Assembly (NCBI GenBank): GCA_005882525.1
Contig: VBGO01000112.1
Span: 1-11,053, forward strand
Direction: 5' to 3'
DNA length: 11,053 bases
From: Chloroflexota bacterium
GTDB lineage: Bacteria > Chloroflexota > Dormibacteria > CF-121
Program-made: the position numbers and the translations under genes
Shown here: positions 6,026-11,053 of the stretch, piece after piece
Numbering within the stretch: position 1 is the stretch's first letter
Layout: every line of letters begins with the position of its first letter
Notes under the pieces: model-generated
Seen by the model: the letters and a program-made list of their open reading frames with translations, nothing else
Databases searched by the model: none
What the model was told of the DNA's origin: nothing

Positions 6026-6660
6026 TGAGCATTAACTTCGCGGCCTTTCTCGGCGTCTCGGCCCTGGTCATCATGTCCCCCGGCCAGGACACCGCCCTTA
6101 CCATCCGCAACACGCTGGTGGGCGGCCGGGCCGGCGGGATCGCCACGGCGGCGGGCGTCTCGACGGGACAGCTGACCTGGACGATCGCGACCAGTGCCGG
6201 ACTGGCCGCGTTGCTGATGGCATCAGAGCCGGTCTTTAGCGTACTGAGGTGGGCCGGCGCCGCCTACCTCGTCTACCTTGGCTTGCACGCGCTGGGCGCG
6301 GCACTCTTCGGGCCGCCGAGATCCGGCCAAACAGTTCCCTCGCCCCCTCGCAGGGGAGGGTCGGGGTGGGGGCCCTACCGCCAGGGAGTGCTGAGCAACC
6401 TGGGGAATCCCAAGATGGTCGTCTTCTTCTCCAGCCTGCTGCCCCAATTTGTCAGCCATGGCCAGGCTACCTTCGCCAGCCTCCTCCTACTTGGCGTGAT
6501 CTTCTGCTCGATGACGTTTGGCTGGCTGAGTTTCTACGCCGTCGTCGTGGCCCGGGTCGGCGATTTCCTGCGCCGGGATCGGATGCGCCGCGCCCTCGAG
6601 GCGACCACCGGCCTGGTCCTGATCGGCTTCGGCCTGCGGCTCGCGACCGAGCGCCGCTAG
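6025..6660 (+). CDS. LysE/RhtB-family amino-acid exporter with a repeat-derived insert
   Basis: A 211-aa inner-membrane exporter of the LysE/RhtB/ThrE superfamily (efflux of amino acids or derivatives; substrate not predictable). Diagnostic segments: M17-S-P-G-Q-D-T-A with R28-N-T and G33-G-R-x-G-G; Y-L-V-Y-L-G-L (81-87); and G121-V-L-S-N-L-G-N-P-K130 before F-F-S-S-L-L-P-Q-F. Six hydrophobic segments fit the family. The central loop is enlarged by about 15 residues (T103-P117, rich in P/R/G), exactly the translation of repeat copy 3, inserted in frame. The start is ATG 6025, coupled to the upstream gene by TGATG; a TTG at 6022 is also in frame. The stop TAG overlaps the stop of the convergent gene (shared CTAG, 6657-6660). 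Confidence 0.88.
   Translation: MSINFAAFLGVSALVIMSPGQDTALTIRNTLVGGRAGGIATAAGVSTGQLTWTIATSAGLAALLMASEPVFSVLRWAGAAYLVYLGLHALGAALFGPPRSGQTVPSPPRRGGSGWGPYRQGVLSNLGNPKMVVFFSSLLPQFVSHGQATFASLLLLGVIFCSMTFGWLSFYAVVVARVGDFLRRDRMRRALEATTGLVLIGFGLRLATERR
6337..6375 (+). repeat. G/C palindromic repeat, copy 3, inside the exporter gene
   Basis: CCCT-CGCCCC (6337-6346) and GGGGAGGG (6353-6360) form the stem with one bulged G, followed by the family tail TCGGGGTGGGGGCCC. It is read in frame in the exporter gene, encoding residues 105-117, in a loop between membrane segments. Confidence 0.7.
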
Positions 6661-7913
6661 GCCGGGATCTCCCTCCCACGCTGGCGGGGGAGGGTCGGGG
6701 CGGGAGCTGCTGCCCCGCGCAATCGCTGGAGCCGCACCGAGTAGGCGACGATCCCTACCAGGATGCTGCCGCCCATGATGGGGGTGAAGAGTTTCTCGAG
6801 CTGACGCTGGTCGGCTGCCAGGGTGAGGACGAACCCGATCATGCCGCCGTTCATGCCCCAGAAGACGACCTGTTCGGCCCACGGCCAGAATCGCTCGTCG
6901 CTGCGGCTCGCCTGCTGGATCAGGCCGAAGAGCGAATTCGACATCACGCCGATGAACATCGTGTGGTCAAACGCGAAGATCAGCCAGAGCGGAATCAACT
7001 CGATCCGGGCGTACGTCTTCGTCACGACGCCCGCGATCAGCCAGATCAGCAGGGCGAGGTTCAGGACCAGGTACGGAACGACCAGCCCGAAATGGCGTTC
7101 GCTGGTCGGGGCGAGCCAGTCGACGCGCCGGAGCTGCGGCCCGAGCCGGACACAATAGATGATGACGGCGGCCAGTTCCGCCGGGATGAATGCACCCAGC
7201 AGGGCCTGGACGTTCAGTAGCGCCCCGATCGTGATCAGCACGCCGCCCAGGAAGAGGAGGCCGACCTGGATGATGCCCGGCCAGGTGAGTCCCGGCGTGT
7301 CCTTCAGCCGCCACTCGCTGATCGCCATGCCGATCAGGACCAGGTAGCCCACCACCTGCGCCGTGACGTGCCCGCCGATCGCGCCCTCGGGAAGGAAGGC
7401 GGATTTGCTCGCCAGCTCGAGCTGGACGAGTACGCCGATCGTGGATCCGATCACCAGCGTCGCGATGGCGGCGAGCACGGCCAGGCGGGGCACGGTGAGA
7501 CGCACCTGGCCGATGCGGGTGATGAGCCAGCCAAGCACGCCGACGATGGCCACCAGCACCGGGATGCCGAAGATGGCGCGGGCCAGCAGATTCCCGCTCA
7601 GGAAGGCGAGGACGTAGACCGGCACGGCGATGGCGGCCAGCAGGCTCAGCCACTGCATGGCGCGCCGGCTCCGGGGCGCAGACTCGTCCTCGCCGAAGAG
7701 CCAGATGCAGGTGGCGATCACGCCGAGCGTGATCCAGCCGAGCGTGCCGGCGTGGACGTGGGTCAGCAGGACCTGCCGGGGCAAGGTCACGAAGTGGAAC
7801 CCGTTCAGGATGCCGATCGAAACGGTGACGACGAAGACCAGGAGGCCGGCCTGGAAGAGCCACCGGATCTCGGTTGAATAGGGTGCCCCCGAACGAACGT
7901 TCCCCTCTTGCAT
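6657..7913 (-). CDS. Polytopic membrane protein, heme-copper oxidase subunit I/NnrS-like
   Basis: A 418-aa protein with about 12 hydrophobic segments from residue 18 to 395. Histidines sit at membrane positions with a recurring pattern: T-H52-V-H54-A-G-T-L-G-W, G-G-H182-V-T-A-Q-V-V-G-Y and F-D-H317-T-M-F-I-G-V-M-S-N. This H-x-H...G-W plus later His arrangement recalls cbb3/NorB-type oxidase subunit I relatives and NnrS-like heme proteins, though it is shorter and no Tyr-His active site was verified. Function is left open. The frame is open to 8321, but that part is antisense to the cold-shock gene, so ATG 7913 is chosen. No clear SD exists; a TAAGAT box (7932-7927) 13 nt upstream could give a very short leader. 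The last 18 residues (A-A-A-P-A-P-T-L-P-R...) are the translation of repeat copy 4. Confidence 0.65.
   Translation of the reverse strand: MQEGNVRSGAPYSTEIRWLFQAGLLVFVVTVSIGILNGFHFVTLPRQVLLTHVHAGTLGWITLGVIATCIWLFGEDESAPRSRRAMQWLSLLAAIAVPVYVLAFLSGNLLARAIFGIPVLVAIVGVLGWLITRIGQVRLTVPRLAVLAAIATLVIGSTIGVLVQLELASKSAFLPEGAIGGHVTAQVVGYLVLIGMAISEWRLKDTPGLTWPGIIQVGLLFLGGVLITIGALLNVQALLGAFIPAELAAVIIYCVRLGPQLRRVDWLAPTSERHFGLVVPYLVLNLALLIWLIAGVVTKTYARIELIPLWLIFAFDHTMFIGVMSNSLFGLIQQASRSDERFWPWAEQVVFWGMNGGMIGFVLTLAADQRQLEKLFTPIMGGSILVGIVAYSVRLQRLRGAAAPAPTLPRQRGREIPA
6671..6706 (+). repeat. G/C palindromic repeat, copy 4, in the 3' end of the membrane-protein gene
   Basis: CCCTCCCACGC (6671-6681), TG, GCGGGGGAGGG (6684-6694): an 11-bp inverted repeat with one mismatch (A6678/G6687), then the tail TCGGGGCGGGAG. 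It forms the last codons of the minus-strand gene ending at 6657 and begins 10 bp beyond the exporter stop. Confidence 0.75.
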
Positions 7914-7982
7914 GCTGCCGCCGGAGATCTTAGGCGTTCCAGCGAGAGGTAACCCGGTCTCTAGCCCGTTCTTGACCAGTGT

Positions 7983-8096
7983 GGTAGAGTACGGCCGTTC
8001 GCCCGGCCTTCGGGTGAGTTCGCGTGCGGCCGGCATTCTTCTCTCTCGAACAGGGCCGATGCGTTCAATGCGGTGTTCGAGAGGAGGAGAACGGCA
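7983..8096 (+). ncRNA. Structured 5' leader of cold-shock gene 2
   Basis: A leader of about 114 nt. It begins with GGTAG (7983-7987), then GGCCG/CGGCC hairpin material and TTCGGGTGAG, and ends in a perfect 10-bp stem: CTCTCGAACA (8043-8052) pairs with TGTTCGAGAG (8074-8083) around a 21-nt loop. The closing strand overlaps the first two bases of the Shine-Dalgarno AGGAGG (8082-8087). The blocks GGTAG, TTCGGG(G)TG, CTCGAACAGG and GTTCG...AGGAGG are shared, in order, with the leader of the cold-shock gene at 5408. The upstream TTGACC (7972-7977) and TGG-TAGAGT (7982-7990) are candidate promoter elements but are not properly spaced with each other. Confidence 0.5.
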
Positions 8097-8300
8097 ATGC
8101 CAAAAGGCACCGTAAAAAAAATCGTTTCCGACCGCGGATTTGGGTTCATCGCCGCCGACGATGGTAAGGAGTATTTCTTCCATCAGAGTGGTGTGGATAC
8201 GTCGCTGAACTTCGATAGCCTGCGTGGTGGCGAGGCCGTCAGCTTCGACATCGAGCAGAGCCAGAAGGGTCCGCGAGCGAACCACGTCCGCGCCGCCTAA
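8097..8300 (+). CDS. Cold-shock protein (CspA family) 2
   Basis: A 67-aa cold-shock domain with RNP1 R-G-F-G-F-I (13-18) and RNP2 region E-Y-F-F-H-Q-S-G; it opens G-T-V-K-K-I, again lacking the usual W-F. Three extra residues in the central loop (D-T-S-L-N-F-D) distinguish it from the copy at 5214-5408; the two are paralogues, both expected to be cytoplasmic single-strand RNA-binding chaperones. The start at ATG 8097 is set by AGGAGG 9 nt upstream; an in-frame GTG at 8073 would fall inside the leader stem and is rejected. A strong terminator follows 20 bp after the stop. It is divergent from the polytopic membrane-protein gene at 7913. Confidence 0.95.
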   Translation: MPKGTVKKIVSDRGFGFIAADDGKEYFFHQSGVDTSLNFDSLRGGEAVSFDIEQSQKGPRANHVRAA

Positions 8301-8320
8301 CCGGAAACACGATCGACGCA

Positions 8321-8349
8321 AAGGGCGCCCTGCGGGGCGCCCTTCTTTT
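8321..8349 (+). terminator. Intrinsic terminator of cold-shock gene 2
   Basis: AAGGGCGCCC (8321-8330), loop TGCG, GGGCGCCCTT (8335-8344): a perfect 10-bp stem followed by CTTTT. Canonical Rho-independent form, 20 bp after the stop codon. Confidence 0.9.
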
Positions 8350-8409
8350 ACGCCTGGTCGGCCTTAGGGCGCTCCACACCAGCTCCAGAGATCACCAGGA
8401 AAAACTGTC

Positions 8410-8745
8410 ATGACCAGCAATGCAGGCACCCACAATCCGTCGGTCATCGACCTCGTAACCCTGAACCACCAGGCCGGTGATGTCAGGCTAATAATGGTTC
8501 AAACTGAACCGTGGGAGGGCTCCGAGCGACAGCTGCGTCAATTGAAGGAGAAGACTCGCAATTACATCTCCTTTACTCGAGATGGCCAACTGATGAAAAC
8601 TTATCCCGAGACCGCGGGCCGACCCGTGACTATCCAGCTTGATGTGCCAAGCGAACCCACAGACCAGATGGCAGCAGCAATTGCTTCGCTTAAGGAACTC
8701 GCTAAACAAGACGGAATAGGATTCGAGGTTAACGTCCTCCCATGA
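8410..8745 (+). CDS. DUF6572-like protein of unknown function
   Basis: A 111-aa soluble protein. From memory of the family, the pattern V-I-D-L-V-T (12-17), then L-I-M-V-Q-T-E-P-W-E-G-S (27-38), L-K-E-K-T-R-N-Y-I-S-F (45-55), D-G-Q-L-x-K-x-Y-P-E (58-67) and hydrophobic strands near the C-terminus fits DUF6572, a small domain of unknown function. Shine-Dalgarno AGGA (8397-8400) lies 9 nt before the ATG. No signal peptide or membrane segment is present. The gene is visibly less GC-rich than its neighbours on the left, as is the next gene, suggesting acquired DNA. It converges with the unknown minus-strand gene ending at 8902; the 156-bp gap between them shows no clear feature. Confidence 0.7.
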   Translation: MTSNAGTHNPSVIDLVTLNHQAGDVRLIMVQTEPWEGSERQLRQLKEKTRNYISFTRDGQLMKTYPETAGRPVTIQLDVPSEPTDQMAAAIASLKELAKQDGIGFEVNVLP

Positions 8746-8901
8746 CGGAAGTCGCTAGAACCTGGCCCAGCCAGTGATATTTGAGCGAGCGCGTACGCAA
8801 GTGGATTGACTCAAGCCATGCTGGCTGGCGGCGGGGCGCCTTCGAGTTAGTTTCAGGAAGTGGCTAGAGGGCAGAAGGCCACCTGAGAAACCGTACCGGC
8901 A

Positions 8902-9372
8902 CTAACGGAGTGGCAGGATTAGCTCCTTGCCTCGATAGAAGCCCTCACCATCTGCCTGAACCATTCCGCCGGCGTGAACAATGAATTCGCAGAAATAGCC
9001 AAGCGCATCGTAGTCCGCACCCTCAAACGCACCTGTAGGAATCCGATTCGCAACGATCAATTTCGTTCTGGCTAGGTGATCGAGTACCTCTTGCCTTGAT
9101 GTCGACTCAGGCGTAGCGAGCACCATCTCGCGGAATTCATCAATTTCTTTCAGCGCAATCTCAGAGCTCGCGTCAACTCGGTTTACCTCGACGTGAAACC
9201 GAACGGCACGTCCCGCCTGCGATACCTCCGCTTCCGACCAGTCACGGGAATCTATGCCGCCGCGAACCGGCACAATGTCAAGCCGCACACCTTTGGTGGC
9301 CACCCAGCTTGCGATACTCGTAAGAGTGGGCACTTCACTACTGGCGCAGAAAATACGAACGTAATAGGCCAT
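8902..9372 (-). CDS. Conserved-looking hypothetical protein with D-G-E-G-F-Y motif
   Basis: A 156-aa soluble protein from ATG 9372 (or 158 aa from GTG 9378; neither has a Shine-Dalgarno). It opens A-Y-Y-V-R-I-F-C-A-S (residues 2-11), has an acidic helical middle (E-I-D-E-F-R-E-M-V) and ends with G-M-V-Q-A-D-G-E-G-F-Y-R-G before the last strand. I recall this start and end pattern from uncharacterised bacterial proteins but know no function. The small size, lower GC content and position beside a DUF6572-type gene and a decayed transposase fit an accessory cassette; an immunity-type role would be speculation. No catalytic motif was identified. Confidence 0.6.
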   Translation of the reverse strand: MAYYVRIFCASSEVPTLTSIASWVATKGVRLDIVPVRGGIDSRDWSEAEVSQAGRAVRFHVEVNRVDASSEIALKEIDEFREMVLATPESTSRQEVLDHLARTKLIVANRIPTGAFEGADYDALGYFCEFIVHAGGMVQADGEGFYRGKELILPLR

Positions 9373-9418
9373 AGTCACAGCATGACCGACCGGTTAATCT
9401 TCAAGCCGGTCTGGCGGG

Positions 9419-9606
9419 TTGATCCGCATCCTTAATGTGGTCGACGAGTTCACCCGCGTGGCGCTCGGCTGCCACGTCGATCGCTGCACCGGGGCGCGGG
9501 ACGTCATCACGCACCTGGGAAAGCTGTTTGAGAGCTGCACAGCCAGCCGAAGCGCAGCAGAAGTCCCACGTCGAGCGCTTCAACGGCACCATGCGCGATA
9601 GGTGAT
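9419..9606 (+). pseudogene. IS3-family transposase (OrfB/rve) remnant
   Basis: From 9419 the frame reads I-R-I-L-N-V-V-D-E-F-T-R-V-A-L-G, the first catalytic-Asp strand of the IS3-family integrase core, continuing to H-L-G-K-L-F-E. The next segment (normally R-S-D-N-G-x-E-F) is missing. A second frame from about 9560 gives H-V-E-R-F-N-G-T-M-R-D followed by stops: the conserved E-x-F-N-G end of the core. So the gene has lost its N-terminus, carries an internal deletion with frameshift, and is truncated soon after. No terminal inverted repeats are visible. Non-functional. Confidence 0.75.
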
Positions 9607-9701
9607 AGGTGGCGGATCAACCGCAAGCGGATCGAGCGGCTTATGATCTGCGGGGTAGATTTTTGCGCGTTTTTTTGCTAGGGTATCGTCGGGCGAAGTC
9701 C

Positions 9702-10070
9702 ATGCAATTCGTGACCCTTGTCCGCCTCCGGCCCGGCTCAACGGGCATCCTCCCGATCGAACGCGCGCCGGGAATCTATGAGATGGAGTGGTCCCGGCTG
9801 AGCAAGCAGATGCAGCTGGTCGGCGGCAAGATCCACACCATGCTGAACGTGCTGGGGAATGACTACGACCTGCTTGTCATTGGCGAAGTCGAGGATCCGA
9901 GGGCCCTGCAGCGAATCGATGCGCTCTGCAAGCAGGAAGGGTTCGTCGCCAAGACGCACCCCGCCGTGGGGGCCGAGGAGTATGCCAGGCTCGTCCACGA
10001 GGTCGCTGCCATCGTCCATCCACTGGACGTTGGTTCGGAGCGGCTAGACGAGGAACGGCAACAGGCCTAG
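9702..10070 (+). CDS. GYD-domain protein
   Basis: A 122-aa cytoplasmic protein. M-Q-F-V-T-L-V-R-L-R-P-G (1-12), a helix ending in V40-G-G-K-I-H, L51-G-N-D-Y-D-L-L-V-I-G-E-V (G-x-Y-D variant N-D-Y-D) and A-K-T-H-P-A-V...E-E-Y match the GYD family (PF08734), small ferredoxin-like alpha/beta proteins of unknown function. The frame is open from 9609, but residues before M32 of that frame do not resemble the family, so ATG 9702 is preferred. No Shine-Dalgarno is clear. A T-rich stretch with TAGGGT (9679-9684) lies upstream and may hold the promoter. It ends 6 bp from the convergent LuxR-type gene; no terminator hairpin is visible between them. Confidence 0.75.
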   Translation: MQFVTLVRLRPGSTGILPIERAPGIYEMEWSRLSKQMQLVGGKIHTMLNVLGNDYDLLVIGEVEDPRALQRIDALCKQEGFVAKTHPAVGAEEYARLVHEVAAIVHPLDVGSERLDEERQQA

Positions 10071-10076
10071 CCGACC

Positions 10077-10406
10077 TCAATTGACCGAGCGGTTCCTCGA
10101 CGGACTCTTTGACTGGTCGGCTTTGAGTTCGTGCCACACGCGTAGCAGGCCTACTCGTGAGGGTTGACGCCAGCGCCGGCGAAGAATCTCCAAATGGCTG
10201 CGGACCGTTCGGTCACCGATGCGAAGTCGGCTGGCGATCTGTTTATCGCTGAGGCCGCTCCACACGAGTTCGAGAATTTGTTCTTGGCGTGGCGTAACAT
10301 GCCATTCCCTGCGACGCGGCGGTCCTTGACCATCGGATAATTTGGACCACTGCGCTGGAGGAATGCCCTCCCACGGCTCGCCCCCGGCCGGCCGCCAGCG
10401 CCTCAC
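10077..10406 (-). CDS. Stand-alone LuxR/NarL-type HTH protein
   Basis: A 109-aa protein in which residues about 36-95 form a LuxR-type (GerE) helix-turn-helix: V-T-P-R-Q-E-Q-I-L-E-L-V-W-S-G-L-S-D-K-Q-I-A-S-R-L, then T-V-R-S-H-L-E-I-L-R-R-R. There is no receiver or autoinducer-binding domain; the 35-residue N-terminal stretch is short, basic and Pro/Gly-rich. It should bind DNA as a dimer; the signal input is unknown. The GTG at 10406 follows an AGGAG Shine-Dalgarno (minus strand, 10415-10411) with 4-nt spacing. TTATCT and TCTAAT in the preceding 25 nt are candidate -10 boxes. A palindrome at 10550-10560, in the shared upstream region with the secreted-protein gene, is a possible target. Confidence 0.75.
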   Translation of the reverse strand: MRRWRPAGGEPWEGIPPAQWSKLSDGQGPPRRREWHVTPRQEQILELVWSGLSDKQIASRLRIGDRTVRSHLEILRRRWRQPSRVGLLRVWHELKADQSKSPSRNRSVN

Positions 10407-10549
10407 CTTTCTCCTGAGAATTAGATAAGCACATCCGGGCGACGCCTCGCCAGTCGCTGAGTTCGGTTGGGCCCTGAGTCACGTCGATGCAACTCCATGT
10501 CTAGCAATCATGACAAGGGAACGCTCGTCTAGTGATCCCCCGAGCTACT

Positions 10550-10560
10550 CCCTATTAGGG
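10550..10560. promoter_or_regulatory. Short palindrome, possible regulator site
   Basis: CCCTA-T-TAGGG is a perfect 5-bp inverted repeat, flanked by TACT on the left and GGTA on the right so that the outer bases are partly symmetric too. It lies 29 bp upstream of the -35 candidate of the secreted-protein gene and about 145 bp from the LuxR-type gene. NarL-type proteins bind such short palindromes; the link is inference. Apart from this and the promoter at 10590, the 268-bp gap 10407-10674 shows nothing certain. Confidence 0.3.
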
Positions 10561-10589
10561 GTATGTGTCGCATCGGTATTTTTTCCGAA

Positions 10590-10618
10590 TTGACGACCAT
10601 GTTTGCCTCCCGTAGGCT
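10590..10618 (+). promoter_or_regulatory. Candidate promoter for the secreted YD/RHS-like gene
   Basis: TTGACG (10590-10595; 5 of 6) and TAGGCT (10613-10618; 3 of 6) are spaced 17 nt apart, placing a start near 10625 and a leader of about 50 nt before ATG 10675. The -35 is good and the -10 weak, as expected if an activator is needed. Confidence 0.4.
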
Positions 10619-10674
10619 GACGCCCCGTAACTGCTGCGACCACAACAGAACCTGGGGACACGGGGAGGAACTTG

Positions 10675-11053
10675 ATGACGCGACGACTGGCCGTGTTTGC
10701 TGCGGCGATTTTTGCGCTCCTGATGTCGAGCCTACCGGCACAGGCCGTGCCGGCGATCCACTTTCCGAGCCTGCCGCCCGAAATCGCGTATGCGGCATCG
10801 TCCCCAGCGGTTGGCGAGCTGAGCGACCGCCGAACCAAGAACTCCAAAACGTCGCGGAATCCCAACGGGACATTGACGACAACCGTGTTCGGAGGACCGG
10901 TGCATTACCGAGACCGGAGCGGCAAGTGGCAGGACATCAAGTCCAGACTCGTGGCCACCACCGAGGGTGGCTATGCCTGGCGGAATGAAGCCAATGCGTT
11001 CCGCATGCTATTTAAGAACAACCTCGCCCAGAATTTCATGCGCTTCGACGTCG
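10675..11053 (+). CDS. Secreted protein, N-terminus of a YD/RHS-repeat-like giant protein (partial)
   Basis: 126 codons are visible and the frame is open to the window edge. ATG 10675 follows Shine-Dalgarno GGGGAGGA (10662-10669) with 5-nt spacing. Residues 1-24 are a Sec signal peptide: R3-R4, a hydrophobic core, then P-A-Q-A with cleavage expected before V25. The mature start has E-L-S-D-R-R-T-K-N-S-K-T, then F-G-G-P-V-H-Y-R-D-R-S-G-K-W-Q-D-I and Y-A-W-R-N-E-A-N-A-F-R. This order (R-T-x-N-S-K-T; P-V-H-Y-x-D-x-x-G-x-W-x-x-I; N-x-A-N-A-F) is characteristic, from memory, of the N-terminal region of very large secreted wall-associated or RHS/YD-repeat proteins with polymorphic toxin C-termini. 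The repeats themselves lie beyond the window, so the class is inferred. Confidence 0.65.
   Translation, partial: MTRRLAVFAAAIFALLMSSLPAQAVPAIHFPSLPPEIAYAASSPAVGELSDRRTKNSKTSRNPNGTLTTTVFGGPVHYRDRSGKWQDIKSRLVATTEGGYAWRNEANAFRMLFKNNLAQNFMRFDV

Noticed and set aside
5409..6146. N-terminal extension of cold-shock gene 1 (open to 6146 on the minus strand)
   Set aside because: It is antisense to the small membrane-protein and exporter genes, has no domain, and a near-perfect Shine-Dalgarno sits before ATG 5408 at the family's normal length.
6249..7877. Plus-strand open frames 6249-7220 and 7368-7877
   Set aside because: Low-complexity R/P/D/E/H-rich products overlapping the exporter and membrane-protein genes in other frames; no recognisable domain.
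7914..8321. N-terminal extension of the heme-copper-oxidase-like gene
   Set aside because: It would be antisense to cold-shock gene 2 and its leader. The first membrane segment lies shortly after ATG 7913.
9609..9701. Upstream extension of the GYD-domain gene from ATG 9609
   Set aside because: The added 31 residues do not resemble the family, while ATG 9702 begins exactly at the family's first strand (M-Q-F-V-T-L).
10563..10988. Plus-strand frame 10563-10988
   Set aside because: It is out of frame with the signal-peptide-bearing gene at 10675, has no Shine-Dalgarno, and its product has no domain.

Overview
The window is high-GC bacterial DNA from an unidentified lineage. The gene content fits a soil or freshwater Chloroflexota or candidate-phylum relative: two cold-shock proteins opening G-T-[IV]-K-K rather than the proteobacterial G-x-V-K-W-F, starts with no Shine-Dalgarno but a -10 box just upstream, and G/C-rich interspersed palindromes. 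This taxonomic placement is weak inference.

Layout. 1-268 (-): truncated N-terminus of a GT39-like membrane glycosyltransferase. 348-1296 (+): XRE-type HTH gene overlapping a nucleotidyltransferase gene, a probable toxin-antitoxin-like pair, with a palindrome over two divergent -10 elements at 320-341. 1345-2139 (-): small protein with the L-Q-x-x-A-G-N-x-A-V...V-Q-R signature of proteins linked to extracellular contractile injection systems (eCIS). 2279-5017 (-): large PAS-GGDEF-EAL membrane protein. 5033-6710: four same-orientation copies of a palindromic repeat in and around a cold-shock gene (5214-5408, -), a small membrane protein (5555-6025, +), a LysE/RhtB exporter (6025-6660, +) and the end of a polytopic heme-copper-oxidase-like protein (6657-7913, -). 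8097-8300 (+): second cold-shock gene with a textbook terminator. 8410-9605: visibly AT-richer accessory stretch with a DUF6572-type gene, an unknown gene and a decayed IS3-family transposase. 9702-10070 (+): GYD-domain protein. 10077-10406 (-): stand-alone LuxR-type HTH. 10675-11053 (+): secreted protein resembling the N-terminus of giant YD/RHS-repeat proteins, cut by the window edge.

The strongest unexplained signals are: (1) the two separate cold-shock genes share a roughly 110-nt leader with common sequence blocks and a stem closing against the Shine-Dalgarno, a candidate temperature-responsive RNA element; (2) the repeat family appears to have been reused locally as an intrinsic terminator, as 5'-leader/RBS material with a three-codon uORF, as an in-frame insert in an exporter, and as the C-terminus of a membrane protein; (3) the symmetric divergent promoter/operator of the HTH-nucleotidyltransferase pair; (4) an orphan eCIS-type protein with a plausible Cys-His-Asp triad. 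No CRISPR array, tRNA, rRNA or intact mobile element was seen. All assignments come from reading the sequence; no database search was run.
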